Origin: Bartonella sp. A05
Lineage (GTDB): Bacteria; Pseudomonadota; Alphaproteobacteria; Rhizobiales; Rhizobiaceae
Length of the DNA stretch: 64,000 nucleotides
Assembly (NCBI RefSeq): GCF_026930145.1
Contig: NZ_JANHOJ010000001.1
Location: 310,001 to 374,000, forward strand
Reading direction: 5' to 3'
The notes under the pieces were generated by a model, which did no database searches, was not told the DNA's origin, and saw only the letters and a program-made list of their open reading frames with translations. Made by a program: the position numbers and the translations under genes. This document shows positions 19,133-31,800 of this stretch, one piece after another (within the stretch, counting starts at the first letter, position 1; each line of letters begins with the position of its first letter).

Positions 19133-19822
19133 TTAAGAACTAGATTTATCCTTTTTTATCAAGGGATCGTTTGAATGTTTGATGATGATAGGCATTTGCG
19201 TTAGCATAAATAGAACTGTTATGGGCATAACACCGAATACTTTAAAACTCGTCCAGAAATTATCATCAAAATTACGCCAAATTATTTCATTTAAAGTAGC
19301 AAGAAAAACAAAGAAAAACGCCCAGCGATAAGTCAGTTTTTTCCACCCCAAATCATCAAGTTTTAAGGTTGAATCAAGAGCATAGCGCAATAGTGGTTTT
19401 TTAAACAGAAGACCTCCAAAGAGAATAAGAGCAAATAAGCCATTAATGATTGTTGGTTTCATTTTTATAAATGTATCATTATGTAGCCAAAGAGTCAAAA
19501 ATCCAAAAACAAGGACGAACAGTCCTGAGATAAGCGGCATTATAGGAATTTTACGCGTAAGAATCCACGATAGGCATAACGCAATTGTGATTGCCACCAT
19601 AAAAATAGCAGTTGCAGGGAAAATAGGTTTATCGAAGTTTTTAAAAACTTCAATATTGTTTATCAGCCATTGACCTTTATAATTTGCAAGAAAAAAGACG
19701 ACTAATGGTCCCATTTCTAAGAAAAATTTAAGCGTTTGTGAAGGAGAATTTTTTTGATTGTTATTGGTATTTTTCAAATCGGAACTGTTATGTGAATTTG
19801 GATCAAAGAAAGATTGTTTCAT
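19133..19822 (-). CDS. yciB: inner membrane septation-associated protein YciB/IspZ
   Basis: YciB (IspZ, septation protein A) is a five-to-six-helix inner-membrane protein linked to cell-envelope elongation and division. The 229-residue product opens with a polar, Asn-rich segment, then [17 protein letters not shown], a family hallmark, and ends with [13 protein letters not shown]. Its start overlaps the ftsY stop (ATGA), so the two are coupled. This ftsY-yciB order is common in Rhizobiales. Confidence 0.9.
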   Translation of the reverse strand: MKQSFFDPNSHNSSDLKNTNNNQKNSPSQTLKFFLEMGPLVVFFLANYKGQWLINNIEVFKNFDKPIFPATAIFMVAITIALCLSWILTRKIPIMPLISGLFVLVFGFLTLWLHNDTFIKMKPTIINGLFALILFGGLLFKKPLLRYALDSTLKLDDLGWKKLTYRWAFFFVFLATLNEIIWRNFDDNFWTSFKVFGVMPITVLFMLTQMPIIIKHSNDPLIKKDKSSS

Positions 19823-21063
19823 GCGTGTTTTCCTGCAATAGCTTCGGCAAAATCAGAAGCAGAAAAAGGCTCGAGATCCTCAATATTCTCTCCTATGCCG
19901 ATAAAATAAACGGGTAATTTGTATTTTGCCGCAATGGCAACAAGAATCCCACCCCGTGCAGTACCATCGAGCTTTGTCATAACTAAACCATTAACCTTGG
20001 CAACATTACGGAAAATATCTACTTGGTTGAGTGTATTTTGTCCAGTTGTTGCATCAAGCGTTTGAAGAACTGTATGAGGTGCTTGAGGACTGTGTTTTTT
20101 TAGAACGCGAATAATTTTTGCTAATTCGTCCATTAGTTCAGTTTTGTTTTGTAAACGCCCAGCTGTATCAATGATTAAAACATCACTATTTTCCTTTTTG
20201 GCTTTTTCATAAGCATCGAAAGCTAGGCTTGCTGCATCTGCACCAAGTTTGCTTGAAACAACAGAAGCTCCTGTGCGTTCACCCCAAATATGTAATTGCT
20301 CAATAGCAGCGGCGCGAAACGTATCGCCAGCAGCAAGTGTAATTTTTAATCTTCCCTCAGTGAGTTTAGCTGCTAGTTTTCCAATGGTTGTTGTTTTTCC
20401 AGTACCATTGACACCCACCAGCAAAATGACATGAGGTTTATGGTTTAGATCAAGTTCCAATGGAATTGCAACAGGTTCGAGAATTTTTTTGATTTCGTCA
20501 GCGACAATAGTACGGACATCATCTGAAGATAGATTCTTTCCATAACGACTGGAAGCTAAGCTATTGGTAATATATGTAGCTGTTTCTACGCCAAGATCAG
20601 CTTGAATAAGAATATCTTCTAATTCTTGCAAGGTTTCGTCATCAAGTTTTTTTTTGGCGAAGAGGGTACCTATTGAATCGCCTAATTGTTGTGAAGAAAG
20701 AGATAATCCTTTTTTAAGTCGCTCAAACCATGTTCCTTTTTTCTGTTCAACTGAATATACAGATAAAGGCTCTTCAACTTTTTTTTCACTAATCTTATCA
20801 GTGACGATTATTTTGTTGAAAGATTGTTCGGGAGGTAGGGTATTTTCATTGTCTTTTATAGATATTGTCGTTTGCGTTTTCTTTTGCTCCTGCTTTTCTT
20901 TTTCGAGATCTATAGAGGACTGATGATTTTGTATTGCATCATCTTTGTGTTGATTTTTTTCTGCTATATTGGCTTCATCAGAAGCAGAAATTTGTTTTTG
21001 TTTGGTTGTTTGTTCTTTAGACTTATTAAAAGAAAGCATTTTTTTGATAAAAGATTTTGTCAT
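19819..21063 (-). CDS. ftsY: signal recognition particle receptor FtsY
   Basis: FtsY docks SRP-ribosome complexes at the membrane. The 414 residues comprise a highly charged, Lys/Gln/Glu-rich N-terminal A domain (about 1-105), then the N and G domains: G1 [15 protein letters not shown], the [11 protein letters not shown] motif, G3 [13 protein letters not shown] and G4 [10 protein letters not shown]. The ffh partner is not in the window. The A domain has low complexity, so the start is less certain than the rest. Confidence 0.96.
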   Translation of the reverse strand: MTKSFIKKMLSFNKSKEQTTKQKQISASDEANIAEKNQHKDDAIQNHQSSIDLEKEKQEQKKTQTTISIKDNENTLPPEQSFNKIIVTDKISEKKVEEPLSVYSVEQKKGTWFERLKKGLSLSSQQLGDSIGTLFAKKKLDDETLQELEDILIQADLGVETATYITNSLASSRYGKNLSSDDVRTIVADEIKKILEPVAIPLELDLNHKPHVILLVGVNGTGKTTTIGKLAAKLTEGRLKITLAAGDTFRAAAIEQLHIWGERTGASVVSSKLGADAASLAFDAYEKAKKENSDVLIIDTAGRLQNKTELMDELAKIIRVLKKHSPQAPHTVLQTLDATTGQNTLNQVDIFRNVAKVNGLVMTKLDGTARGGILVAIAAKYKLPVYFIGIGENIEDLEPFSASDFAEAIAGKHA

Positions 21064-21077
21064 AAGAACTTTCCTAC

Positions 21078-22361
21078 TTAGGCTGCATTCGATTCAGGGT
21101 GTTCAGCAATTAATTTATTGCCATCATGATCAATAATAAGAGCTTTAACAATTGTTCCAGCTTTAGCACCTTTAATGTGTGTAAGAGTATAATCTTCTGT
21201 TCGCCCAATCCCATCTTTTTCAACAAGGATTGTTTGTTGACTGTTTTGTAAATGAGCGAGATGTTTTTGATAAGCTTTTTCGCCTGCTTTACGTAATTTT
21301 TCTGCTCGAATTTTAACTGTTTTACGGTTGATTTGTGGCATGCGGGCAGCAGGTGTTCCTTTCCTTGGACTGAAGGGAAAGACGTGGAGATGTGTTAAAC
21401 CACAGTCATCGATCAAATTTAAACTGTTCTGAAACATCTCTTCTGTTTCGGTTGGAAAACCTGCAATCAAGTCAGCACCATAAACCATTGTGGGACGTTT
21501 AGCACGTAAATCTTGACAGAACTGAATTGCATGTTCGCGTAGATGCCGTCGTTTCATTCTTTTTAAAATCATATTATCGCCTGCTTGTAAGGATAAATGT
21601 AAATGAGGCATTATTCTTTCTTCATAGGCTAAGAGATCTATTAATTCTTGGTCAGCTTCAATAGAATCGATGGATGAAAGACGTAATCGTGGCAAGTCAG
21701 GAACATGATTTAAAATGGTTGAGACTAATTTTCCTAAGGTGGCTTTTCCAGGTAGATCGGGTCCATAGCTTGTGAGATCAACACCTGTCAAAACGATTTC
21801 TTGAATACCATTGCCTATGAGCTGTTTAATTTGTTCAATGACGGCGCCCATGGGAACTGAACGTGATGGACCACGGCCGTAAGGAATAATACAGAATGTG
21901 CAGCTGTGATCACATCCATTTTGTACTTGAACGAAGGCGCGTGTGCGCCCTTCCATTGCATTAACCATATGTGGAGCAATTTTGTGCACTTCCATAATGT
22001 TATTAACACGTAACTTTTCATCATGATTAATGCCAAAATCAGGGAGTTGGCGGTAGGAATGGGCATGAAGTTTTTCTTCATTGCCTAAAACCAGATCGAC
22101 TTCTGTCATAATAGCAAAATTGTTTGCTTCTGTTTGTGCAGCGCATCCCGTGACAATAATGCGTGCATAAGGATTTTCGCGTCTCGCTTTTCGGATAGCT
22201 TGTTTTGCTTGTCGCACGGCTTCGGCAGTGACAGCGCAGGTATTAAAGATGATTGCACCATCTTTGAGATCACCAAGACCAGAAGAGTTGCTTTCTTTTC
22301 GTATAATTTCCGATTCATAGCTATTGAGTCGACAACCAAAAGTTACAATTTCTACAGCCAT
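21078..22361 (-). CDS. mtaB: tRNA t6A37 methylthiotransferase MtaB
   Basis: MtaB converts t6A37 to ms2t6A37 in tRNAs that read ANN codons. The 427-residue protein has the N-terminal methylthiotransferase domain with the first cluster cysteines (TFGCRLNSYESE, FNTCAVT, TGCAAQ), the radical-SAM motif CDHSCTFCIIP near 150, and a C-terminal TRAM-like region. It is 14 bases upstream of ftsY and overlaps dapF by one base, so dapF-mtaB-ftsY-yciB form one operon. Confidence 0.93.
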   Translation of the reverse strand: MAVEIVTFGCRLNSYESEIIRKESNSSGLGDLKDGAIIFNTCAVTAEAVRQAKQAIRKARRENPYARIIVTGCAAQTEANNFAIMTEVDLVLGNEEKLHAHSYRQLPDFGINHDEKLRVNNIMEVHKIAPHMVNAMEGRTRAFVQVQNGCDHSCTFCIIPYGRGPSRSVPMGAVIEQIKQLIGNGIQEIVLTGVDLTSYGPDLPGKATLGKLVSTILNHVPDLPRLRLSSIDSIEADQELIDLLAYEERIMPHLHLSLQAGDNMILKRMKRRHLREHAIQFCQDLRAKRPTMVYGADLIAGFPTETEEMFQNSLNLIDDCGLTHLHVFPFSPRKGTPAARMPQINRKTVKIRAEKLRKAGEKAYQKHLAHLQNSQQTILVEKDGIGRTEDYTLTHIKGAKAGTIVKALIIDHDGNKLIAEHPESNAA

Positions 22362-23212
22362 TAAAGGTGATCCTTTTTGTAAGCCCCTGTTAACGGGTTC
22401 AAAAAACCACTAAATTCATATTCTGCTTCGCCTGTCATGACAATATGATTGTCTTCTCGATAAAGAATAGAAAGAGCTCCTCCCGGTAAATTTACCTCAA
22501 TATTGCGTTTTGTTAATCCACGTCGATAGGCCGCCACAACGCTAGCGCAAGCAGCACTACCGCATGCTTTTGTTAATCCAGCTCCACGCTCCCATGTTCG
22601 TAAAGTTAAGCTTTTCTGTGATGTTACGTAAGCAAGTGAAATATTACACCGTTCTGGAAAAAGTGGATCATATTCGAGTTTTGGTCCATATTTTTCTAAT
22701 GGGATATTTTGGATACTGCTATCAACAAAAAAAATAGCGTGGAGATTGCCAACAGATACAAGAGAAGCATCTTTTAGAGGACCAGCAGTAATTTCTACGT
22801 GATTAGTGTCGGATATTTCACGTGAAACAGGCATATCTTTTGCATTAAGATATGGGCATCCCATATCCACAGAGATAAGACCATTGGCTTGACGTTTACC
22901 TTCAATAATTCCAGCAGGTGTTTCTAATCGAAATTTTTCACCGAGATTGTGATTTGCAAGCCATTCAATGACGCAACGGGTCCCATTGCCACAAGCTTTT
23001 GCCATTGAACCATCAGCATTCCATATTGCAATACGGAAATGAGTTTCGTTTTGGGTTGGTGGATGAATAGCCATGATTTGATCAAAATGCATTTGAGTAT
23101 CTGCCGCTAAAGAAAAGATTGCTTGCTGTGTAATATCACATGCGCTTTTGCGCATATCAGCGACAATGATTTGATTTCCAAGACCGTTCATTTTACTGAA
23201 TGGCGTTTTCAT
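22361..23212 (-). CDS. dapF: diaminopimelate epimerase
   Basis: DapF interconverts LL- and meso-diaminopimelate, feeding both lysine and peptidoglycan; lysA lies at 61 kb. The 283-residue protein has PFSKMNGLGNQIIVAD and the two catalytic cysteines in ACGNGTRC and TKACGSAAC. Homology starts with the first residues after the ATG. A parS-like site is embedded in the middle of the gene. Confidence 0.96.
   Translation of the reverse strand: MKTPFSKMNGLGNQIIVADMRKSACDITQQAIFSLAADTQMHFDQIMAIHPPTQNETHFRIAIWNADGSMAKACGNGTRCVIEWLANHNLGEKFRLETPAGIIEGKRQANGLISVDMGCPYLNAKDMPVSREISDTNHVEITAGPLKDASLVSVGNLHAIFFVDSSIQNIPLEKYGPKLEYDPLFPERCNISLAYVTSQKSLTLRTWERGAGLTKACGSAACASVVAAYRRGLTKRNIEVNLPGGALSILYREDNHIVMTGEAEYEFSGFLNPLTGAYKKDHL
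22814..22829. promoter_or_regulatory. parS-like site 3, inside dapF
   Basis: TATTTCACGTGAAACA matches the parS consensus at 15 of 16 positions. It lies about 12 kb from the putative origin and 5 kb beyond parB, within dapF coding sequence. Confidence 0.75.
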
Positions 23213-23455
23213 AAAATTTCTCTATAGTTTAGTAATGGTTAATAGAGTATATATGACTGAAAATCTTACAAATTACCAGTATTTGATAAAGATAATTGGG
23301 GGCAAAATGCATTATGGTTTTAAATAAGAATTTCTCATTTTTTTGTTTATTAATTTATCTTTGTAAATAAAACTATACAATACTAAGAATATTTATTGAT
23401 TTTTTGAGTAAGTCTATTTTAAGCTTGTTCATTATCATAAGAGAGAGTAAAGATA

Positions 23456-24019
23456 ATGACATTTTCAAAAACTTCATTTTTTGTTGCAATATCGGTTGTG
23501 GCCGTCCTGAGTGGATGTGCGAAATTACGGTTTTGGGAGAGTGATAGCGCCGACACAAATAATAGTGTTAATGTAAGGCCTAGTTCCACCATAAAACGTA
23601 GCAGTGACGAGGCAATGGTTTATTATCCTGTTCAGCAATCGTCTGTACCTGAAATGGTGTCTGATTTTTCGGCGTCTGAAGAGGAAGATTCTAGCGGTTA
23701 TGAACAAATGGGTAATCTTCCATTGCCAAGTAATGCAATTGAGTTATTGCCTGCAAGCATTGCTGGAGTGTGGAATCTTTCTATGAACGGCAGACAGTGC
23801 CGAATTGCAACGCCACAAACAAAATTTGGACGAGGATATCGTGCTGGTCCTTTAAATTGTTCAGGAATAATTTCTCGGATTAAATCGTGGAATGTTAAGG
23901 GGAAAAAATTATATTTTTATGATGATACTGGGCGTGTTGTCGTTACTCTTTTTTCTTTCCAAGTAGATCGTTTTGAAGGGTATACGTTTGATAATAAGCC
24001 TGTTATTTTAAGTCGTTAA
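23456..24019 (+). CDS. omp19: Omp19-type outer-membrane lipoprotein, protease-inhibitor (AprI/Inh) domain
   Basis: The 187-residue protein has a signal peptide with a lipobox LSGC and the lipidated Cys at residue 21. A low-complexity linker follows, then a C-terminal beta-barrel domain with CRIATPQTKFGRGYRAGPL, which is very close to Brucella Omp19. Brucella Omp19 is a surface lipoprotein that inhibits host and gut proteases, so a similar shielding role is a reasonable inference. The two cysteines that close the domain's disulfide (RQCRI and LNCSG) are present. It is transcribed away from dapF from a 243-base gap and followed by zapE. Confidence 0.88.
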   Translation: MTFSKTSFFVAISVVAVLSGCAKLRFWESDSADTNNSVNVRPSSTIKRSSDEAMVYYPVQQSSVPEMVSDFSASEEEDSSGYEQMGNLPLPSNAIELLPASIAGVWNLSMNGRQCRIATPQTKFGRGYRAGPLNCSGIISRIKSWNVKGKKLYFYDDTGRVVVTLFSFQVDRFEGYTFDNKPVILSR

Positions 24020-24115
24020 ATCACTTTAACCCTTTGATAGAAATGAAATATATATGCATGGATATGCGTATAAAATGTTACTTTTAGTGAAAATGGTTTG
24101 AAAAAGGGACGTTTG

Positions 24116-25291
24116 ATGGTTTTTGTTTCAACCCACTATAAGGAACTTGTTTCCAAAGGAGAAATCAGTTTAGATTTATCTCAATTGGTTTTAACAGAAT
24201 ATTTTGATCGTTTATTGCAAGATATTTCAGCACGAAATATTTCTCGTCCTCAGTCGTTTTGGCATCTTTTTAGAAGAAAAAAACGAGTTTATTCGCCTGT
24301 TTCAAAACAAGATGCCAGTGGTGATTTTTGTCAGGGTTTGTATATTTATGGTGAAGTAGGACGAGGAAAGACTATGTTAATGGATTTGTTTTTCTCTTGT
24401 TTGCCGCAGGAGAGTAAAAAGCGCGTCCATTTTAATGATTTTATGGCCGATGTGCATGAGCGTATTAATACGCATCGTCAATCACTTAAATACACAAAAA
24501 CTAAACAAAATGATCCTATTTTAATGGTTGCAGAAGATCTTGCGCGAGAAGCACAAGTACTTTGTTTTGATGAATTTAGTGTAACAGATATTGCGGATGC
24601 CATGATACTTGGTCGCCTTGTGGCCACTTTATTTAATCATGGGGTTATTTTTGTTGCTACTTCAAATGTTGCTCCTGATAATCTTTATCATAATGGTTTG
24701 AATCGAGAACTCTTTTTGCCTTTTATTCAAGTTTTAAAAGCGCATGTTCGTATTATTAACCTTGATGCAAAAACAGATTATCGTCTTGAAAAATCAAATC
24801 CTCAACGTGTGTATACAACATCATTGGGGGTGGAGGCAAAAGAAAACATGGACCATGCGTGGGCGTTGGTGCTGCAAGATCAGAAAGAAGAGTCTGATGA
24901 TATCTCTGTGAGAGGACGTATTATTCATATTCCACGGTCGGGTGCGGGTTGTGTGCGCTTTGATTATCAAGACCTTTGTACAAAACCTTTGGCTGTTGCT
25001 GAATATCTAGCGTTAGGAGAGCGTTACCATACGTTTTTTATTGATAACGTTCCGGTAATGGATGATGCGCACCGTAATGAAACTAAGCGGTTTATTTTGC
25101 TCGTTGATGTTCTTTATGAGCGTCACGCAAGATTGTTTATGTCTGCGGCAGCAAATATTGAAGAGTTATACAAGGGGCATTCGCAAACAACAGAAACCTT
25201 TGAGTTTCAAAGAACACAATCGCGTCTTTTTGAAATGCAAAGCCAAGAGTATCTGAATATTTGGGAAGAACGGTTTTGTGAGAAAAAGTGA
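24116..25291 (+). CDS. zapE: ZapE / AFG1-family cell division ATPase
   Basis: This AFG1-like P-loop ATPase (391 residues from the ATG at 24116) belongs to the ZapE family, which interacts with FtsZ rings in E. coli. Walker A is YGEVGRGKTMLMDLFF and Walker B is VLCFDEFSVTDIADAMIL. The conserved VHFNDFMADVHER segment lies between them. A TTG six codons upstream could also start it, but AGGGA precedes the ATG at good spacing. The order omp19-zapE-mdh resembles Brucella. Confidence 0.92.
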   Translation: MVFVSTHYKELVSKGEISLDLSQLVLTEYFDRLLQDISARNISRPQSFWHLFRRKKRVYSPVSKQDASGDFCQGLYIYGEVGRGKTMLMDLFFSCLPQESKKRVHFNDFMADVHERINTHRQSLKYTKTKQNDPILMVAEDLAREAQVLCFDEFSVTDIADAMILGRLVATLFNHGVIFVATSNVAPDNLYHNGLNRELFLPFIQVLKAHVRIINLDAKTDYRLEKSNPQRVYTTSLGVEAKENMDHAWALVLQDQKEESDDISVRGRIIHIPRSGAGCVRFDYQDLCTKPLAVAEYLALGERYHTFFIDNVPVMDDAHRNETKRFILLVDVLYERHARLFMSAAANIEELYKGHSQTTETFEFQRTQSRLFEMQSQEYLNIWEERFCEKK

Positions 25292-25348
25292 TTGTTACTG
25301 TCCCTTTGTGTAAACCGCTAAAACAATAACGCTCTGATTTAAAAGTAT

Positions 25349-25374
25349 TGCAATAATTCTATTGCACTTTTTTT
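25349..25374 (+). terminator. terminator after zapE
   Basis: TGCAAT (25349-25354) and ATTGCA (25361-25366) form a 6-bp stem with a 6-base loop, followed by C and eight T. It lies about 60 bases after the zapE stop and separates it from mdh. The stem is short, so strength is uncertain. Confidence 0.6.
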
Positions 25375-25485
25375 AAATTCATCTTATCGATACAATGTAA
25401 TGGGTTTCTAAGAACTAATTTCTATGAGGAGTTTTGCTTCGGAGAAAAGAATTTTGCAAACTTCATATCATTCTATTTTTGATGA

Positions 25486-26538
<1,053 letters not shown>

Positions 26539-26634
26539 ATTAAGCTGAGTTATGTGAGTTGAGAGCAGAATATCTAAAGTGTTATGAATATCTGAGAGTC
26601 AATTTTTGTTTATACAAAGAAGAAGGACAAGTAA

Positions 26635-27831
26635 ATGAATATCCATGAATATCAGGCTAAGCGTCTGCTTCATGAATATGGTGCACCGATTGCAAATGGT
26701 GTTGCTGTTTATTCTGTAGAGCAGGCTGAAAAATGGGCAAAGAAATTGCCTGGTCCACTTTATGTGGTAAAAAGCCAGATTCACGCTGGTGGACGCGGTA
26801 AAGGAAAGTTTAAAGAGCTTGATCCTGATGCAAAGGGTGGTGTTCGTCTTGCGAAATCAGTTGAAGAAGTTGTTGCCAATGTGAAAGAAATGCTTGGTAA
26901 AACTCTGGTAACGAAGCAAACTGGTCCAGAAGGTAAACAGGTTAACCGTCTTTATATTGAAGATGGTGCTGATATTGAGCGGGAGCTTTATCTTTCGCTT
27001 TTGGTTGATCGTGCTGTTGGTCGTGTTTCTTTCGTTGTTTCAACGGAAGGTGGTATGGATATTGAAACGGTTGCTGAAGAAACACCGGAAAAAATACTAA
27101 CTCTTTCGATAGATTCTACGCAGGGTGTGACTTCTGACGATTGCGTAAAGCTTTGTGATGCGTTGAAATTGCGTGATAGTGCACGGGAAGATGGTGAAAA
27201 GCTTTTTCCAATACTTTATAAAGCTTTTTGCGAAAAGGATATGAGTCTTCTTGAGATTAATCCGCTTATTGTGATGAAAAATGGCCGTTTGCGTGTTCTT
27301 GATGCAAAAGTTTCTTTTGATAACAATGCTCTGTTCCGTCATCCAGACATTTTGGAATTACGTGACATTTCAGAAGAAGATCCAAAAGAAATTGAAGCTT
27401 CAAAGCATGATCTTGCTTATGTAGCTCTTGATGGTACAATTGGCTGTATGGTGAATGGTGCTGGCCTTGCAATGGCAACGATGGATATCATCAAACTTTA
27501 TGGAGCTGAACCAGCAAATTTTCTTGATGTTGGCGGTGGTGCTTCAAAAGAGAAGGTGGCTTCTGCTTTTAAGATTATTACGGCTGATCGGAATGTTAAA
27601 GGTATTTTGGTCAATATTTTTGGTGGGATTATGCGCTGTGATGTTATCGCTGAAGGTGTGATTGCTGCTGTTAAGGAAGTTGGTTTAAAGGTTCCTTTGG
27701 TTGTTCGTCTTGAAGGTACTAATGTTGAGAAAGGTAAAGAGATTATCAGTAACAGTGGTTTAAATGTTATTTCCGCTGATGATTTGGATGATGCTGCTCG
27801 GAAAATTGTTGCAGCAGTGAAGGGAGCCTAG
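26635..27831 (+). CDS. sucC: succinyl-CoA synthetase, beta subunit
   Basis: This 398-residue ATP-grasp subunit makes succinate and ATP or GTP from succinyl-CoA with SucD. The N-terminal [12 protein letters not shown], the nucleotide site [22 protein letters not shown] for metal binding, and the C-terminal [12 protein letters not shown] flavodoxin-like domain are seen. AGAAGGAC precedes the start. Only three bases separate its stop from the sucD start. Confidence 0.97.
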   Translation: MNIHEYQAKRLLHEYGAPIANGVAVYSVEQAEKWAKKLPGPLYVVKSQIHAGGRGKGKFKELDPDAKGGVRLAKSVEEVVANVKEMLGKTLVTKQTGPEGKQVNRLYIEDGADIERELYLSLLVDRAVGRVSFVVSTEGGMDIETVAEETPEKILTLSIDSTQGVTSDDCVKLCDALKLRDSAREDGEKLFPILYKAFCEKDMSLLEINPLIVMKNGRLRVLDAKVSFDNNALFRHPDILELRDISEEDPKEIEASKHDLAYVALDGTIGCMVNGAGLAMATMDIIKLYGAEPANFLDVGGGASKEKVASAFKIITADRNVKGILVNIFGGIMRCDVIAEGVIAAVKEVGLKVPLVVRLEGTNVEKGKEIISNSGLNVISADDLDDAARKIVAAVKGA

Positions 27832-27834
27832 TCT

Positions 27835-28737
27835 ATGTCGATTCTTGTTAATAAGGATACAAAAGTTCTGGTTCAGGGGCTTACGGGGAAAACAGGAACG
27901 TTTCATACAGAACAGGCGCTTGCTTATCATGGCACGCAAATGGTTGGTGGTATTCACCCCAAAAAGGGGGGAGAAACTTGGGAAGGTTCAAAAGGTGAAA
28001 CGCTTCCTATTTTTGCGAGTGTTATGGAGGGTAAAGAAAAAACAGGAGCAAATGCTTCCGTTATTTATGTTCCTCCTGCGGGGGCTGCAGAAGCCATTAT
28101 AGAAGCTATTGACGCTGAAATTGGTTTAATTGTCTGTATTACGGAAGGTATACCGGTTATGGATATGGTTCGGGTTAAAACCAAGTTAGAGCGGTCGAAA
28201 TCACGCTTAATTGGACCTAATTGTCCAGGTATTCTTACACCTGATGAGTGTAAAATTGGGATTATGCCGGGTTCTATTTTTAGAAAGGGTTCTGTCGGGG
28301 TTGTTTCGCGGTCGGGGACATTGACTTACGAGGCTGTTTTTCAAACGAGTTGTGAAGGTTTTGGGCAAACAACCGCTATTGGTATCGGTGGAGATCCTGT
28401 TAAGGGCACTGAATTTATTGATGTTCTGGAAATGTTTTTGGCTGATGATGAAACCAAATCTATTGTTATGATTGGTGAAATTGGTGGTTCTGCTGAAGAA
28501 GAGGCAGCACAGTTTCTTAAGGATGAAGCGAAGAAAGGACGCAAAAAACCGATGGTTGGTTTTATTGCTGGTCGTACAGCTCCTCCGGGACGTACAATGG
28601 GTCATGCTGGTGCAGTGATTTCTGGTGGTAAAGGTGGTGCAGAAGATAAAATTGCTGCAATGGAGTCTGCTGGAATTCGTGTTTCTCCTTCACCATCACA
28701 GATGGGTAAAACTTTGGTTGAGGTTTTGAAGGGTTAG
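27835..28737 (+). CDS. sucD: succinyl-CoA synthetase, alpha subunit
   Basis: SucD (300 residues) binds CoA and carries the phospho-histidine intermediate. The N-terminal Rossmann-like CoA site [35 protein letters not shown], and [18 protein letters not shown] with the catalytic His are clear. The gene directly follows sucC and lies 140 bases before sucA. Confidence 0.97.
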   Translation: MSILVNKDTKVLVQGLTGKTGTFHTEQALAYHGTQMVGGIHPKKGGETWEGSKGETLPIFASVMEGKEKTGANASVIYVPPAGAAEAIIEAIDAEIGLIVCITEGIPVMDMVRVKTKLERSKSRLIGPNCPGILTPDECKIGIMPGSIFRKGSVGVVSRSGTLTYEAVFQTSCEGFGQTTAIGIGGDPVKGTEFIDVLEMFLADDETKSIVMIGEIGGSAEEEAAQFLKDEAKKGRKKPMVGFIAGRTAPPGRTMGHAGAVISGGKGGAEDKIAAMESAGIRVSPSPSQMGKTLVEVLKG

Positions 28738-28877
28738 AGAAAAATTTTTTAGATGGGTATGTTTGTTCATTTAGATGAAACATTGATAATGAAGAAATAA
28801 AAGCTTTTTTGTAATTTTTCAGCTCTTAATTTGGATGGGGCAGGGATGTATAAGGAGACGGAACAGATGTTCCGGAA

Positions 28878-31800
28878 ATGTGTATGGCAAGGCAGGATGA
28901 GGTGAATAATCTTTTTGCACAAACGTCATTTCTATATGGTGGAAATGCGGATTATATAGATCAACTTTATGCCGAATATGAAAAGAATCCAGCCAATGTG
29001 GATCCGCAATGGCATGCTTTTTTTGAAACTTTTCAAGATAATAAAGAAGATGTTTTCAAAAATGCTGAAGGAGCAACGTGGCAATGTAAGCATTGGCCTT
29101 TAAAGGCAAATGGTGAACTGGTTTCTGCTTTAGATGGTGATTGGTCTGCTCTCGAAAAGCATCTTGGTGATAAATTGAAAGAAAAAGCAGCAATGAGTGC
29201 TGCACAAAAAGGCACAGCTTCTAGCCAACGGGATATTATTCAAGCAACGCGCGATTCTGTTCATGCGTTTATGATGATCCGCGCTTTTCGAACACGTGGG
29301 CATCTTCGTGCGCAACTTGATCCACTTCAATTGGCGGAAAAACTAGAAGATTATAAAGAATTATCTCCGGAAGCTTATGGTTTTAGTCCTGCTGATTATG
29401 AGCGTCCAATTTTTATTGATAATGCTTTAGGGTTGGAATATGCAACTATTCCGCAAATGCTTGAAATTCTCAACCGTACTTATTGTTCGACAATTGGTGT
29501 GGAATATATGCATATTTCTGATCCTGCTCAAAAAGCATGGCTTCAGGAACGTATTGAAGGTTCCGATAAGCAGACTGCTTTCACATTAAAAGACAAAAAA
29601 GCCATCCTTAATAAGCTTATTGAGGCAGAAGGTTTTGAGCAATTTCTTGATACAAAGTATAAAGGCACAAAGCGTTTTGGTCTTGATGGCGGTGAGGCAC
29701 TTATTCCTGCTCTTGAACAGATTATTCGGCATGGTTGCGCTTTGGGTGTGCAGGAAATTGTTTTTGGAATGGCTCATCGTGGTCGTTTAAATGTTCTCTC
29801 GCAAATTCTTGAGAAACCACATCGCGCTATTTTTCATGAATTTAAAGGTGGTTCTTATAAGCCTGATGATGTGGAGGGATCTGGTGATGTAAAGTATCAT
29901 TTGGGTACTTCGGCTGATCGTGATTGTGATGGTAAAAAGATTCATTTATCGCTTTTACCCAATCCATCTCATCTTGAAATCGTTGATCCGGTTGTTATTG
30001 GAAAGACACGTGCTAAGCAAGATCAGCTTGTTGGTCCCGTGCGCACTGAAGTTATACCATTAAGTGAGCGTTCAAAAGTCATGCCACTGTTAATTCACGG
30101 TGATGCAGCTTTTTCAGGTCAAGGCGTTATTCAGGAAACTTTTGGGCTTTCAGATTTGAAAGGCTATCGGGTTGCAGGATCTATTCATGTGATTATCAAC
30201 AATCAGATTGGATTTACAACTGATCCACGCTTTTCACGCTCTTCACCATATCCATCGGATGTAGCAAAAATGATTGATGCGCCGATTTTTCATGTGAATG
30301 GTGATGATCCTGAAGCCGTCGTTTTTGTAGCAAAGGTGGCTGCAGAATTTCGACAAATTTTCCATAAGCCGGTGGTTATAGATATGTTCTGTTATCGCCG
30401 TTATGGGCATAATGAGGGCGATGAACCTTCTTTCACACAACCGCTTATGTATCGAGCGATCCGTAGCCATAAAACGACTCTTCAAATTTATGGTGACAAG
30501 TTGGTGGCAGAAGGAGTGGTTGAATCAAAAGATATTGAGCAACAAAAGAAAGAGTGGCGCGATAAGCTTGAAGGTGAATTTGAAGCAAGTGCTTCTTATA
30601 AGCCGAATAAAGCTGATTGGCTTGATGGGAGTTGGACAGGTCTTCAAGCTGCTAGTGATTCAGACGAGCAACCTTGTGGTGTTACAGGTGTTGGGTTGCA
30701 AACTTTACGGGAAATTGGACAAAAGCTTGTCGAAATACCGTCAGATTTTTATGTTCATAAAACGATTCAGCGTTTTTTAAGGAACCGCGCTAAAATGTTC
30801 GAAACCGGTGAAGGAATTGATTGGGCCACTGCTGAAGCTTTGGCTTTCGGTTCGCTTTGTTTAGAGGGGGCACCAATTCGCCTGTCTGGTGAAGATGTTG
30901 AGCGTGGAACGTTTTCGCAGCGTCATTCAGTTCTTTATGATCAAGAGAATGAAGCGCGTTATATTCCTTTGAATAATTTGAAAAAGGGGCAAGCTATCTA
31001 TGAAGTTGTGAATTCTATGCTTTCTGAAGAAGCTGTTCTTGGTTTCGAGTACGGATATTCGCTTGCTGAACCGCGTGGTTTAACGATTTGGGAAGCACAA
31101 TTTGGTGATTTCTCTAATGGTGCACAGGTTATTTTTGATCAATTTATTTCATCGGCAGAGCGTAAGTGGCTTCGCATGTCAGGTCTTGTGTGTCTGTTGC
31201 CTCATGGTTTTGAGGGGCAGGGGCCAGAGCACTCATCGGCGCGTTTAGAACGTTTTCTTCAATTATGTGCAGAAGATAATATGCAAGTTGCAAATTGCAC
31301 TACACCTGCGAATTATTTTCACATTTTGCGTAGACAGATTAGGCGTGACTTCCGTAAACCGTTGATTTTAATGACGCCAAAATCACTTTTGCGTCATAAG
31401 AGGGCTGTTTCTTCTTTAAGTGAAATGGGGCCGGAAACAAATTTTCACCGTTTATTGCTTGATGATGCAGAGCGTTTCAAAGATGCTGCGATCAAATTGC
31501 AAAAAGATAATAAAATTCGTCGTGTCGTTCTTTGTACAGGTAAGGTTTATTACGACCTTTATGAAGAGCGTGAAAAAAGAGGAATTGATGACGTTTATTT
31601 ATTACGTGTTGAACAGCTTTATCCTTTCCCAGCGAAAGCTTTAGTGAATATGTTGGCGCGCTTCTTGCAGGCGGAAATTGTTTGGTGCCAAGAAGAGCCT
31701 AAAAACATGGGGGCGTGGTCGTTTATTGAGCCTTATTTGGAATGGGTTTTAACGCATATTAAAGCGCAATATTCGCGTGCACGTTATGCGGGGCGTCCTG

